Position numbers and translations under genes: made by a program. A DNA stretch of 64,000 nt from contig NZ_JAAVTK010000001.1 in NCBI RefSeq assembly GCF_012275535.1, positions 62,001 to 126,000 on the forward strand, read 5' to 3'. The notes under the pieces were generated by a model. It was given only the letters and a program-made list of their open reading frames with translations. It searched no databases and had not been told where the DNA came from. The DNA comes from Hymenobacter artigasi. Lineage in GTDB: Bacteria > Bacteroidota > Bacteroidia > Cytophagales > Hymenobacteraceae. Shown here piece after piece: positions 41,105 through 50,386 of the stretch (position 1 is its first letter; each line of letters opens with the position of its first letter).

Positions 41105-42589
41105 ATGATAAGATTACTACTCTCCTTTCTGATTTTTCTGGGATTAGTTATTCAGCCTCCGGCGCGGGCAATGGCCGCGCCGCCCACGCCCGCGCCGCTC
41201 AACGGCCAGTGGAAAGGCCCATTGAAGCTGCTCGGCGGAGAGATTTCCATCATCATCACCATTGTACCGCTTACCAACGGTGCTTACTACGCCGCCCTCG
41301 ATGCGCCCCAGCAGCGCATCAGCCGCATGCCGGTGGAAGTGGAGCTGAAAGGCGACAACCTGACGCTGACCATCGAGCAGGCTGGCAGCAGCTTCGTGGG
41401 CAAGGTGCTGGATGAGGGCACCACCCTCAGCGGCACCTGGAAGCAGCCCGGCCTGACGGCGCCCATGGTGCTCACGCGGGCCGCGGCCTCCACGCAGGCC
41501 ATCACCAAGTTCAAGGCCACGCCGCCTTACCGCGAGTCCGACGTCACGTTTACCAACCCCGTCACCAAAAACCGGCTGGGCGGCACGCTCACCATTCCGG
41601 CCGGCGAAGGGCCGTTTGCGGGCGTGGTGCTGCTGTCCGATTCCGGCCCGCAAACCCGGGACGTGGACGTGAACGGCTACCGCATGTTTGGCCAGCTGGC
41701 CGACTACCTCACCCGCCACGGCATTGCCGTGCTCCGGTTCGATGACCGGGGCGTGGGCAAATCGACCGGCAGCTACTCCAGCGCCACCACCGCCGATTTC
41801 GTGACCGATGCCCAGGCCGCCATGACCTTTCTGCGCGCCGAGAAGCTGGTGGCCGCGCACCGCGTGGGCCTGCTGGGCCACGGCGAAGGGGCCAACGTGG
41901 CCCTGCTGGCCGCCGCCATGCCGGGCCGGGCACCGGCTTTTGTGGTGTCGCTGGCTGGCTACGGGCAGCTGGGCAATGAGGTGCTGCGCCGCCAGCAGGG
42001 CGAAATCATGCGCCTGATTGGGGCCGACCCTTCGCAGGTGAAAGCGGCCCAGGACGTGTACCAGCGCACGGTGGACGTCATCCGCCAGACGCCCGACAAC
42101 ACCGTGGCCCGGTCCAAAGTGGCCTCGCTGCTGCTTGGGGCCAATATGGGCATCGACGCGCCGATGGCCCGCGCCCGCGCCGTGCAGCTCACCTCGCCGT
42201 GGTCGCGCTATTTCTTCGATTTCGACCCCCAGGCCAAACTGCCCGGCGTGCAATGCGCAGTACTGCTGCTCAATGGCACTTCCGATTTGCAGGTTTCGGC
42301 CCGGCGCAACATGATGCCGCTCTACAAGGCCCTGCGCCATGCCAAGCGCACGGCCGCCGATTACAAGCTCGACGGCATCAACCACCTGTTCCAACCGGCC
42401 CCGGCCCAGTGGCCGATGATAAACGGCGTGCAGCAAGCCGTTTTCTCGCCCGAAGGGCTGAAAATCATCCATTCCTGGGTAGCCCAGGAAACCCGCCCCC
42501 CCGGCGACCCGCTGCCCGTGACCGTAAAGCGCCCCGCTACCCAGCGCAAGGCCACCCGCACCCCCAGCATCAGCAAGACCCGAAACTAA
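41105..42589 (+). CDS. Exported alpha/beta hydrolase-fold protein lacking the nucleophile serine
   Basis: 494 residues, paralogous to the preceding gene: same N-terminal beta domain (LNGQWKGPLKLLGGEISI), same RFDDRGVGKSTG and same TRHGIAVLRFDDRGVG block. At the nucleophile elbow it reads GHGEGA, where its neighbour has GHSEGG, so residue 260 is Gly. The acid (NGTSDLQVS) and base (INHLFQPA) positions are still present. It is likely catalytically dead and may bind a ligand or partner. A basic C-terminal tail (KRPATQRKATRTPSISKTRN) is unique to this copy. It starts at ATG 41105, giving a signal peptide; it has its own promoter at 41022. Confidence 0.82.
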   Translation: MIRLLLSFLIFLGLVIQPPARAMAAPPTPAPLNGQWKGPLKLLGGEISIIITIVPLTNGAYYAALDAPQQRISRMPVEVELKGDNLTLTIEQAGSSFVGKVLDEGTTLSGTWKQPGLTAPMVLTRAAASTQAITKFKATPPYRESDVTFTNPVTKNRLGGTLTIPAGEGPFAGVVLLSDSGPQTRDVDVNGYRMFGQLADYLTRHGIAVLRFDDRGVGKSTGSYSSATTADFVTDAQAAMTFLRAEKLVAAHRVGLLGHGEGANVALLAAAMPGRAPAFVVSLAGYGQLGNEVLRRQQGEIMRLIGADPSQVKAAQDVYQRTVDVIRQTPDNTVARSKVASLLLGANMGIDAPMARARAVQLTSPWSRYFFDFDPQAKLPGVQCAVLLLNGTSDLQVSARRNMMPLYKALRHAKRTAADYKLDGINHLFQPAPAQWPMINGVQQAVFSPEGLKIIHSWVAQETRPPGDPLPVTVKRPATQRKATRTPSISKTRN

Positions 42590-42785
42590 GGAGCTTATAC
42601 CGTGGCCGGGGCGCGGTCCCGCATTGGCCGGGTCACGCGCGAACGCGCACAGCCCGACGGTACACTCATTCAGGAAAGCCCTTTGAAATTGGCGTTACGG
42701 CCATTTCACCTATACTTGCCCCACAAACCGGACGGCCCTTTCAGCTCCGGCGGTTTGCTGCTACTTCCCTACGCGCTTCTACCCA

Positions 42786-43838
42786 ATGGCTGCTCCACCC
42801 CCGCCGCGCTCAGGCTGGTCCTGGCTCAATTCCCGTCCCGTTCGCTGGGTTCGCCACTATTTTGGGTATTCGCGGGGCGAAGCGCGGGGCATGATGGGCA
42901 TTCTGCTGCTCATGCTGGGCTTCATTATCGCGCCCATGCTCCTGCGTCCGGAGCTGCCGGAGTACCTGCCCGCGACCGACCAAAAAGCCCTCGATGAGTT
43001 GGCCACGCAGCTCAAAGAGCACCGCGCCACCGACCAAAGCTTTGCCAGCCGCTACCCCAAACGGGAGTTTAAAAAGTTTGAGCGCGGCGGCTCACGCTAC
43101 CCACAGGTGGCCCAGGTTAAACTCGCACCCTTCGACCCCAACGCCCTTGCTGCCGAAGGCTGGGAGGCGCGGGGTGTACCGCACTTCGTGGCGGCCCGCC
43201 TGGAGAAATACCGTGCAGCGGCGGGTGGCTTCAAAGCCAAGGCCCAAATAAAGAAAATGTACGGGCTGGAGGATTCCGTGTACCAGCGCCTGGCCCCCTT
43301 CATACAGCTACCCGAGGAAGCCCCCAAACGCGACTACGCCGCCAACCGGCCCGGCCCCGATGGCAAGTTCCCGCCCTTTGCCAGCCCCGACGGCGCACCC
43401 TCCAAATTCCCCCGCAAGCCGCGCAACCTCCAGCCCTTCGACCTCAACACCGCCGATACCACGCAGCTGATGCAGATTCGCGGCATCGGCGCGGGCCGGG
43501 CCAAGTGGGTGGTGAAGTACCGCAACCAGCTCGGTGGCTACCTGCGCGAGGACCAGCTCGACGAAATATTCGTGCTGAAGGACGCCCCGGACTTGCGCGA
43601 CAGCCTCCGGAAATACACCTTCGTGGCGCCCGGCTACGCCCCCAAAACGGTGAACGTGAACACCGCGAGTTTCGATGAAATGTACCTGCAGCCCTACATC
43701 GGCAAGCCCCGGGCGCGCATCATCGTGGCCTATCGGCAGCAGCACGGCCCCTTCAAAACGGTGGAGGATTTGAAACAGATTCCCATCCTGAAACCGGCCG
43801 ACTGGGAGAAGATGCGGCCCTACGTGCGCTGCCAGTAG
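42786..43838 (+). CDS. Membrane-anchored helix-hairpin-helix protein (ComEA-like)
   Basis: 350 residues. One membrane segment (GMMGILLLMLGFIIAPMLL, about 35-53) is followed by a charged, exported linker. Then come HhH repeats: APFDPNALAAEGW, FDLNTADTTQLMQIRGIGAG, and VNVNTASFDEMYLQPYIG with GPFKTVEDLKQIP. The NTAD/NTAS-type HhH units are those of ComEA-like DNA-binding proteins; a role in DNA uptake or envelope-associated DNA binding is suggested but not shown. No other competence gene is present. Start ATG 42786. The 43839-44002 gap shows nothing clear. Confidence 0.78.
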   Translation: MAAPPPPRSGWSWLNSRPVRWVRHYFGYSRGEARGMMGILLLMLGFIIAPMLLRPELPEYLPATDQKALDELATQLKEHRATDQSFASRYPKREFKKFERGGSRYPQVAQVKLAPFDPNALAAEGWEARGVPHFVAARLEKYRAAAGGFKAKAQIKKMYGLEDSVYQRLAPFIQLPEEAPKRDYAANRPGPDGKFPPFASPDGAPSKFPRKPRNLQPFDLNTADTTQLMQIRGIGAGRAKWVVKYRNQLGGYLREDQLDEIFVLKDAPDLRDSLRKYTFVAPGYAPKTVNVNTASFDEMYLQPYIGKPRARIIVAYRQQHGPFKTVEDLKQIPILKPADWEKMRPYVRCQ

Positions 43839-44002
43839 CGACGGGCTTCCCTAAAATTCATCAAAAATTCAGAAAGAATAAGCAACCATTCGTAATGGTA
43901 GTATCGTAGTAAGTGGTTGAACTTAGCGGACCTTTATGACCGAGCCGGCTCAACCTATCGGGGCCAGCGCTGTTACTCCTAGCCACTGCCTATTCTTTTA
44001 TC

Positions 44003-44644
44003 ATGACGGATAACTTCACGCCCGATTCGGCCGCGCTGCCCGATGGCCCGGCCCCGCAGGACGGCCGCCGCTCGTTCATCAAGCAAGCCACCGGCCTGCT
44101 GGGCCTGGCCCTGGCCCCGCCCCTCGTCAGCCAGGCCGAGCGCCTCACCGCCATGTCCCGCAAAGTGGAGGGCATCAGCGAGATGCGCCTCAAGGTGAAC
44201 GGCACCCTGCGCACCATTCAGGCCGAGCCGCGCGTGACGCTGCTCGACGCCCTGCGCGAGCGCCTCGACCTCACCGGCTCCAAAAAAGGCTGCGACCACG
44301 GCCAGTGCGGTGCCTGTACCGTGCTGGTAGACGGCCGCCGCGTAAATAGCTGCCTCACGCTGGCCGTGATGGCCCAAGGCAAGGAAATCACCACCGTGGA
44401 AGGCCTCGCCAAAGGCGAAGAGCTGCACCCGCTGCAAGCCGCGTTCATCGAGCACGACGGCTTTCAGTGCGGGTACTGCACGCCGGGCCAGCTCATGTCG
44501 GGCGTGGCCTGCCTGAAAGAAGGCCACGCCAAAACCGACGGCGATGTGCGCGAATGGATGAGCGGCAACCTCTGTCGCTGCGGGGCCTACCCCAACATCG
44601 TGGCCGCCATCCGGCAGGTAGAACAAAGCGGCTTTAAAGGGTAA
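44003..44644 (+). CDS. paoA: Aldehyde oxidoreductase, [2Fe-2S] subunit (PaoA/YagT-like)
   Basis: 213 residues. A twin-arginine signal ([17 protein letters not shown]) directs the folded complex to the periplasm. Two [2Fe-2S] clusters: [21 protein letters not shown] (plant-ferredoxin type) and CGYC...CRCGAY (xanthine-oxidase type). It passes electrons between the molybdenum subunit and FAD subunit. It is first in paoA-paoB-paoC-mocA; the complex oxidises a range of aldehydes in enterobacteria. The gap to paoB is filled by an inverted repeat, not by a new promoter that I can see. Start ATG 44003. Confidence 0.92.
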   Translation: MTDNFTPDSAALPDGPAPQDGRRSFIKQATGLLGLALAPPLVSQAERLTAMSRKVEGISEMRLKVNGTLRTIQAEPRVTLLDALRERLDLTGSKKGCDHGQCGACTVLVDGRRVNSCLTLAVMAQGKEITTVEGLAKGEELHPLQAAFIEHDGFQCGYCTPGQLMSGVACLKEGHAKTDGDVREWMSGNLCRCGAYPNIVAAIRQVEQSGFKG

Positions 44645-44648
44645 TCGA

Positions 44649-44743
44649 GCGTCATGCTGAGCGGAGCCGAAGCATCTCGCGTGCCGCAGTAAACCAATCG
44701 TTGAACGATGCGAGCAAGATGCTTCGGCTCCGCTCAGCATGAC
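44649..44743. repeat. Long-armed inverted repeat, GTCATGCTGAGC family (copy 3)
   Basis: GCGTCATGCTGAGCGGAGCC, GAAGCATCTCGC on the left; GCGAGCAAGATGCTTC, GGCTCCGCTCAGCATGAC on the right. The internal variant GGAGCC is matched by GGCTCC in the other arm. It lies between paoA and paoB. Confidence 0.9.
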
Positions 44744-44764
44744 GTTCCTCCAAACTTCCAATCC

Positions 44765-45748
44765 ATGAACAACTTCACCTACCTCCAGGCCACGCAGGCG
44801 AAAGAAGCCACCGCCGCCGTGCGCGACAGCAAGGACGCGGCCTTCATCGCGGGCGGCACCACGCTGCTCGATTTGATGAAGCTGAACGTGGAAAACCACG
44901 GCCAGCTGGTGGATATCAACATGCTTGCCTTCAAAGGCATTGAGCAAACCAGCGACGGCCTGCGCATTGGCGCGCTGGAGCGCATGAGCGACGTGGGCGA
45001 GAACCCGCTGGTGCTGCAGAACTACCCGGCGGTGTCGCAGTCGCTGCTCCTGGCGGCCTCGCCACAGCTGCGCAACATGGCCAGCATCGGCGGCAACCTG
45101 TTGCAACGCACGCGCTGTGGCTACTTCCGCGACACCGCCTTTCCGTGCAACAAGCGCCAGCCCGGCTCCGGCTGCCCGGCCCAGGACGGAGAAAACCGGG
45201 GCCTCGCCATTCTGGGCACCAGCAAGTCGTGCATCGCCACCTTCCCCGGCGACCTTGCTGTGGCCCTCGTGGCCCTGGATGCCGTGCTGCTGCTCGAAAA
45301 CGCCAAGGGCAAGCAGCGCCGCGTGCCGCTGGTCGATTTCCACCTGCTGCCCGGCACTACGCCCCAGAAAGAAACCGTGCTGGAGCCCGGCGAGCTGATT
45401 GTTTCGGTGACCATTCCGGCCGCCGCGCACGCCCGCAAATCCACTTACCTGAAAGTGCGTGACCGCACTTCCTACGCCTACGCGCTGGCCTCAGCTGCCG
45501 TGGGACTGGATGTACAATCTGGCACCATTCGCTCGGCACGGGTGGCGCTGGGTGGCGTGGGCACCAAGCCCTGGCGCTCGCTGGCCGCCGAGAAAATCCT
45601 GACCGGCGCGCCGGCCACGGAAGCCACGTTCCGGGCCGCCGCCGCCGCCGCCGTGCGCGATGCCCAGCCCCGCGAGCAAAATCGCTTCAAAGTAGAATTG
45701 GCCCAGAATACGCTGGTGCGCGCCCTCACCGAACTGACTACTGCATAA
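44765..45748 (+). CDS. paoB: Aldehyde oxidoreductase, FAD subunit (PaoB/YagS-like)
   Basis: 327 residues. FAD-binding domain (FIAGGTTLLDLMKLNVE, NMASIGGNLLQRTRC) with the extra [4Fe-4S] Cys set seen in PaoB: RCGYFRDTAFPCNKRQPGSG followed by C. The C-terminal CO-dehydrogenase-flavoprotein domain follows (YLKVRDRTSYAYALASAAVG, LGGVGTKPWR). Start ATG 44765; an upstream frame runs into the inverted repeat. It lies between paoA and paoC and forms the electron exit of the complex. Confidence 0.92.
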   Translation: MNNFTYLQATQAKEATAAVRDSKDAAFIAGGTTLLDLMKLNVENHGQLVDINMLAFKGIEQTSDGLRIGALERMSDVGENPLVLQNYPAVSQSLLLAASPQLRNMASIGGNLLQRTRCGYFRDTAFPCNKRQPGSGCPAQDGENRGLAILGTSKSCIATFPGDLAVALVALDAVLLLENAKGKQRRVPLVDFHLLPGTTPQKETVLEPGELIVSVTIPAAAHARKSTYLKVRDRTSYAYALASAAVGLDVQSGTIRSARVALGGVGTKPWRSLAAEKILTGAPATEATFRAAAAAAVRDAQPREQNRFKVELAQNTLVRALTELTTA

Positions 45749-45750
45749 AA

Positions 45751-45858
45751 TCCAATTAAAAATTGAGAATTAGAAATTAGAAATGTTGCTCACTGATTTT
45801 CACTCCCCTGGCTCATTTATAATTTTTAATTCATAATTCATAATTTTTAATTCCCAAT
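45751..45858. repeat. AT-rich long-armed inverted repeat (copy 2)
   Basis: Left arm beginning CCAATTAAAAATTGAGAATT, right arm ending ATAATTTTTAATTCCCAAT. It shares AATTAAAAATT words with the repeat at 32536-32652. It fills the gap between paoB and paoC and ends six bases before the paoC ATG. Confidence 0.85.
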
Positions 45859-45864
45859 CCCGCC

Positions 45865-48198
45865 ATGTACGAGAACGAACCCGCTTTCTTCGAAACCTCC
45901 CCCAAGCCCGGCGTGGTGGGCAAGCCGCTCGACCGCGTGGACGGGCGCGACAAGGTGATGGGCCGGGCCAAGTATTCGGCCGAATACCCGCTGCCCGGCC
46001 TCACCTACGGCGTGCTCAAAACCAGCGACATCGCCAAGGGCCGCATCCAGCGCATCGACACCAGCGCGGCACAGAAAGAACCGGGCGTGCTGGCTATTTA
46101 CACCCACGAGAACCTGCCCAAGCTGGCTAAAACACCCAACGACCCCGACGGCAAAAAAGCCATCGGCGCGCCCATGGGCTTCCTGCCGATGACCTCGGAT
46201 GTGGTGCACTACGCCGGCCAGCCGGTGGCGCTGGTGGTGGCCGACACCTTCGAGCGCGCTACCCACGCCGCCCGCCTGGTGCAGGTAACCTATGCCGCCG
46301 AGCAGCCCATTGCCGCCTATACCGACCCCAAAGCCCAGCTTTTCAACCCCGAGAAAATTCAGGATGGCAAGGCCGACGGCTACACCCGGCGCGGCGATGC
46401 CCGCGCCGCCATGGCCAGCGCTCCGGTGAAAATGACAGCCGTGTACACCCACGCCATCAACCACCACAACCCCATGGAGCCGGGCGCGACCACCGCCATC
46501 TGGGAAGGTCCCGACCGTCTCACGGTGTACGAGTCGACGCAGGGCGTGACGCGCACCCAAAAGGCACTGTCCACCATGCTGGGTTTGCCGCAAGACCAGG
46601 TACGGGTTATCACCAAATACCTGGGCGGGGGCTTTGGCTGCAAAGGCTCTTGCTGGCCCCACACCGTGCTCACGGTGCAGGCCGCCAAAGCCCTGGGACG
46701 CCCCGTGAAGCTAGTGCTCACCCGCCAGCAGCAGTTCACGAGCATGGGCCACCGCGAAGACCAGACCCAGACCCTGAGCGCCGGAGCCACCCAGGATGGC
46801 AAGCTGCTGGCCTTGATTCACGAGAAAACAGCCACCACCTCGCCCTGGGACAACTATACCGAGTCGAACAGCAAAATCATCAACATGCTGTATGAATGCC
46901 CCACCTTTGAATCGCACTATGAGCTGGGCCGGGCCAATGTGATGACTTCCACCTTCACCCGGGCCCCCGGCGAGGCGCCTGGCTCCTTCGCCATCGAGTG
47001 CCTGATGGACGACCTGGCCTATAAGCTGGGCATCGACCCTATTGAAATTCGCCTGCGGAACTACGCCGAAAAAGACCCCAGCACCGGCCAGGCCTGGAGC
47101 AGCAAGGGCCTGCGTGAATGCTACGCCCGCGGGGCCGAGCTCTTCGGCTGGAGCAAGCGCAACCCCAAAGCCGGCCAGACGCGCGACGGCCGCACCCTCG
47201 TGGGCTGGGGCATGGCCACAGCCAGCTACCCGGTGCACAACTCGCAGGGCACCGCCCGCGTGCGCCTCTACGCTGACGGCCACGCCGTGGTGCAAAGCGG
47301 AGCCACCGACCTCGGCACCGGCACCTACACCGTAATGACGCAGGTAGCGGCCGACTCATTGGGCCTGCCGCCCGAAAAAATCCGCTTCGAGCTCGGCGAC
47401 ACCAAGCTGCCCACCGCGCCCAACTCGGGCGGCTCGGTGGCGGCGGGCACCGTGTCGTCATCCGTGTACATGGCGGCGCAGGACGTGTGGGAGCGACTGA
47501 CCAAAATGGCCATTAAGGACCCCAAATCCCCGCTTTTCAAGGCCAAACCGGAAGAAGTGGTGATGGAAAAAGGCCGCCTTCAGCTGAAAAAGAATGCCTC
47601 AAAAGGCGAGGACTTTAAAGCCCTGATGAAGCGGGCCGGCATGGACGATATCGAAGGCAGCGGCCAGGGCAAGTACGGTGCGGGCTACGAAGCCGGCCAA
47701 AGCACCGCCGCGGCCGGCGATGCCCACAAGGACGAAGCCGCGAAGCACTCCATGCACTCCTTCGGGGCGCATTTCTGCGAAGTGCACGTTGACCCCGACC
47801 TGGGCACCGTGCGCGTGAAGCGCTGGGTAAGCGTGCACGCCGCCGGCCGCATCCTGAATGCCAAAACGGCCCGCAGCCAGATTATTGGCGGCAGCATCTT
47901 CGGCATCGGCGCGGCGCTGATGGAGGCCACCGCCCGCGACCCACACTACGCCCGCTACACCAACGCCGACCTGGCCGAATACCACATCCCCGTGAATGCC
48001 GACATTCCGGAAATGACCGTGGAGTTCATCGACGAGCACGACCCCTTCATCAACGCCATGGGCGTGAAGGGCATCGGCGAGATTTCGATGGTGGGCGTAT
48101 CGGCTGCCGTGGCCAACGCCGTGTTCCACGCCACCGGCAAGCGTGTGCGCGACCTGCCCATCACGCCCGATAAAATCTTGGGCACCAAGGCCGTTTAA
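45865..48198 (+). CDS. paoC: Aldehyde oxidoreductase, molybdenum-binding subunit (PaoC/YagR-like)
   Basis: 777 residues of the xanthine dehydrogenase large-subunit family. The aldehyde oxidase a/b hammerhead domain (KPLDRVDGRDKVMGRAKYSA) is followed by molybdopterin domains: YLGGGFGCKGSCWPHTVL, RAPGEAPGSFAIECLMDDLA, and the catalytic-Glu loop MGVKGIGEISMVG. It oxidises aldehydes to acids at a cytosine-dinucleotide molybdenum cofactor. It is co-directional with paoA, paoB and the MocA-like gene. No PaoD/XdhC-like chaperone is present in the window. Confidence 0.93.
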   Translation: MYENEPAFFETSPKPGVVGKPLDRVDGRDKVMGRAKYSAEYPLPGLTYGVLKTSDIAKGRIQRIDTSAAQKEPGVLAIYTHENLPKLAKTPNDPDGKKAIGAPMGFLPMTSDVVHYAGQPVALVVADTFERATHAARLVQVTYAAEQPIAAYTDPKAQLFNPEKIQDGKADGYTRRGDARAAMASAPVKMTAVYTHAINHHNPMEPGATTAIWEGPDRLTVYESTQGVTRTQKALSTMLGLPQDQVRVITKYLGGGFGCKGSCWPHTVLTVQAAKALGRPVKLVLTRQQQFTSMGHREDQTQTLSAGATQDGKLLALIHEKTATTSPWDNYTESNSKIINMLYECPTFESHYELGRANVMTSTFTRAPGEAPGSFAIECLMDDLAYKLGIDPIEIRLRNYAEKDPSTGQAWSSKGLRECYARGAELFGWSKRNPKAGQTRDGRTLVGWGMATASYPVHNSQGTARVRLYADGHAVVQSGATDLGTGTYTVMTQVAADSLGLPPEKIRFELGDTKLPTAPNSGGSVAAGTVSSSVYMAAQDVWERLTKMAIKDPKSPLFKAKPEEVVMEKGRLQLKKNASKGEDFKALMKRAGMDDIEGSGQGKYGAGYEAGQSTAAAGDAHKDEAAKHSMHSFGAHFCEVHVDPDLGTVRVKRWVSVHAAGRILNAKTARSQIIGGSIFGIGAALMEATARDPHYARYTNADLAEYHIPVNADIPEMTVEFIDEHDPFINAMGVKGIGEISMVGVSAAVANAVFHATGKRVRDLPITPDKILGTKAV

Positions 48199-48204
48199 GC
48201 CACG

Positions 48205-48309
48205 TCTGTCATCCTGAGCGCAGCGAAGGACCTTATCACCGCTGAACAGTTTGCAGTAACCAAAACGGTGCAAACGTAATAAGGTCCTTCGCAAGCACAG
48301 GATGACAGA
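48205..48309. repeat. Long-armed inverted repeat, GTCATCCTGAGC variant
   Basis: TCTGTCATCCTGAGCGCAGC, GAAGGACCTTAT on the left; ATAAGGTCCTTCGC and CAGGATGACAGA on the right. It aligns with the GTCATGCTGAGC elements position by position but has its own variants, which match across its two arms. It lies between paoC and the MocA-like gene. Confidence 0.87.
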
Positions 48310-48335
48310 TTCGCTTTAATCTCTCACAAGCTCCA

Positions 48336-48977
48336 ATGCTAAGCCACTCCATTTCCAACGCCACCGCTCCGGCTCCCGCCGGGCCGGTGGCGTTGCTGCT
48401 TTTGGCTGCCGGGGCTTCCACCCGCATGGGGCAGCCCAAGCAGCTCCTGCCATACCACGGCCACACCCTCCTGCGCCACGCGGCCGAAACGGCCGTGGCC
48501 AGCGGTTGTGCGCCCCTTGTGCTGGTGACCGGGGCGCTGCACGAAGCCCTGGTAGCCGAAATTTCGGACCTGCCCATCCAGGCCATTCACAACCCTGATT
48601 GGGAAACCGGCATGGCTTCGTCCATCCGCGCCGGCCTGGCTGCCATTGCCGGTACCCGGCCCACCGCCGTGCTCATCATGCTCAGCGACCAGCCTTTGGT
48701 GACGCCGGAGCTGCTGCGGGAATTGATGGCCCGGCAACAGCAAACGCAAGCCCCCATCGTGGCCGCTGCCTATGGCGATACGCTGGGCGTGCCCGCCATT
48801 TTCGCCCAGGCCCTGCTGCCGGCCTTGCTTCAGTTGCAGGGCCAGCAGGGCGCCGGACGGCTCATTGCCAGCCGGGGCGCGGCCGTGGAGCGGGTATCGT
48901 TTCCAGCCGGGTTGCTCGATGTGGACACGCCGGAGCAGTACGCGGCTTTGTTGAAAAACCCGCCTTATAAGCCGTAA
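48336..48977 (+). CDS. mocA: Molybdenum cofactor cytidylyltransferase (MocA-like NTP transferase)
   Basis: 213 residues. Nucleotidyltransferase fold with LLLAAGASTRMGQPKQLLPY (nucleotide-binding loop and Lys), NPDWETGMASSIRAGL and MLSDQPLVTPELL, and a C-terminal LDVDTPEQY. It would attach CMP to molybdopterin, giving the cytosine-dinucleotide cofactor PaoC-type enzymes need. Position directly after paoC fits. MobA-like GMP transfer is less likely, because the xanthine-oxidase family uses the cytosine form. Confidence 0.87.
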   Translation: MLSHSISNATAPAPAGPVALLLLAAGASTRMGQPKQLLPYHGHTLLRHAAETAVASGCAPLVLVTGALHEALVAEISDLPIQAIHNPDWETGMASSIRAGLAAIAGTRPTAVLIMLSDQPLVTPELLRELMARQQQTQAPIVAAAYGDTLGVPAIFAQALLPALLQLQGQQGAGRLIASRGAAVERVSFPAGLLDVDTPEQYAALLKNPPYKP

Positions 48978-48981
48978 TTCC

Positions 48982-50256
48982 TTACTTCGTGCCCGATTCC
49001 AGCTTGCGCAGCTTGTCGGCCTTCCAGGTCGTGATGGCCACTACCAAAAGCGTCATCAGTCCCCCAAAAACCACCGAGCGCACCGTGCCCAGCAACTTGG
49101 CCGCCGTGCCGCTCTCGAAGGCTCCAATCTCGTTGCTGGAACCGATGAAGATGTTATTCACCGCTGATACCCGCCCTTTCATGTACTCCGGGGTGTAGAT
49201 GTGGATGAGCGTGGAGCGCACAATCACCGACACGGAATCGAACACGCCGGTCAGGAACAGCAGAAACAGCGACAGGTAGAAATTTTTCGACAACGCGAAA
49301 CCGATGGTGGCCAGCCCGAAGCCCGCCACGGCCCACAGCAGCTTGCGCCCGGCCCGCCGCTTCAAAGGGAAATAGGTCAACGCAACCGCCATCAGCACCG
49401 AGCCAATGGCCGGAGCCGCTTCCAGCTGCCCGAAGCCCTTCGCGCCCACATTCAGGATATCCGACGCGAACACCGGCAGCAGCGCCACCGCCCCCCCAAA
49501 CAGCACCGCAAACATATCCAGCGACAGCGCCGCCAGCACCAACTGGTTGCCGAAAATAAAGCGCAGCCCGCTCAGCACGCTGTCCTTTAGGTTCAGCCGC
49601 TCGCCTTCCATGGGCGGCAGCGGCCGGTTGGCAATGCGCGCAAACTGGAACAGCGCCAGCGCCAGCAGCGCGGTGCTCACCACGTAGGAATTGGTCACGC
49701 CCACGGCCGCAATCAGGTAGCCGCCAATGGCCGGCCCCAGCACCGCCGAGCCCTGGTAGGTAGTACTGTTCCAGGTAATGGCGTTGGGCAGCAGCGCCCG
49801 GTCGGGCAGCAGCTGCGGCATGAAGGAAAACAGCGCCGGCCCCATGAAGCCCCGCGCCAGCCCGCTCACGAAAATCACCCCGTACAGCGGCAGCGTGTAC
49901 AGTGAGTCCTTCGCCAGCCAGTGAATGCCGTAGGGACTGGCAAAGCCGGCCAGCGCCGCCGCACACAGCACCAGTACCGCCAGCGCCACCACCACAATGT
50001 TTTTGCGGCGCATCGAGTCGGCCACGTACCCGGCATACAATGAAACCACGATGCTCGGAATGGCCTCCGACAGGCCAATCAGCCCCAGCGCCAGCGGGTT
50101 ATTGGTGAGCTTAAATATCTGCCAGCTCACCACCAGGCCCTGGATGCGCGTGGCCACCGTGAGCAAAGTGCGGGCCGATACCAGGCGGCGAAAATCGGGG
50201 ACGCGCAGGGCCGCGTACGGGTCGTGGGCCGGCGAAGAATCAGCAGATGGCAGCAT
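48982..50256 (-). CDS. MFS transporter (EntS/MFS_3-like exporter)
   Basis: 424 residues, twelve membrane segments. Features of the enterobactin-exporter-like MFS subfamily: ALRVPDFRRLVSARTLLT at the start, QIFKLTNNPLALGLIGLSEA, a WNSTTYQGSAVLGPAIGGYL segment in helix 4-5, and SVSVIVRSTLIHIYTPEYMKGRVSAVNN. The substrate is unknown. The start is the ATG at 50254-50256; longer in-frame starts lack family support. It converges with the MocA-like gene with only 4 nt between stops. Confidence 0.85.
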   Translation of the reverse strand: MLPSADSSPAHDPYAALRVPDFRRLVSARTLLTVATRIQGLVVSWQIFKLTNNPLALGLIGLSEAIPSIVVSLYAGYVADSMRRKNIVVVALAVLVLCAAALAGFASPYGIHWLAKDSLYTLPLYGVIFVSGLARGFMGPALFSFMPQLLPDRALLPNAITWNSTTYQGSAVLGPAIGGYLIAAVGVTNSYVVSTALLALALFQFARIANRPLPPMEGERLNLKDSVLSGLRFIFGNQLVLAALSLDMFAVLFGGAVALLPVFASDILNVGAKGFGQLEAAPAIGSVLMAVALTYFPLKRRAGRKLLWAVAGFGLATIGFALSKNFYLSLFLLFLTGVFDSVSVIVRSTLIHIYTPEYMKGRVSAVNNIFIGSSNEIGAFESGTAAKLLGTVRSVVFGGLMTLLVVAITTWKADKLRKLESGTK

Positions 50257-50386
50257 AAGGGCACAAAAACCGCCTGTGCAGCGGCCAGCCGCAAAGGTAG
50301 CCCTGCCCCGGCCGTCGCCGGTTGGTTTTGCCACCCCATTTCGCCTACCTTGCAACCCAACACTCACCCACCTTCCTGCCCCACTT

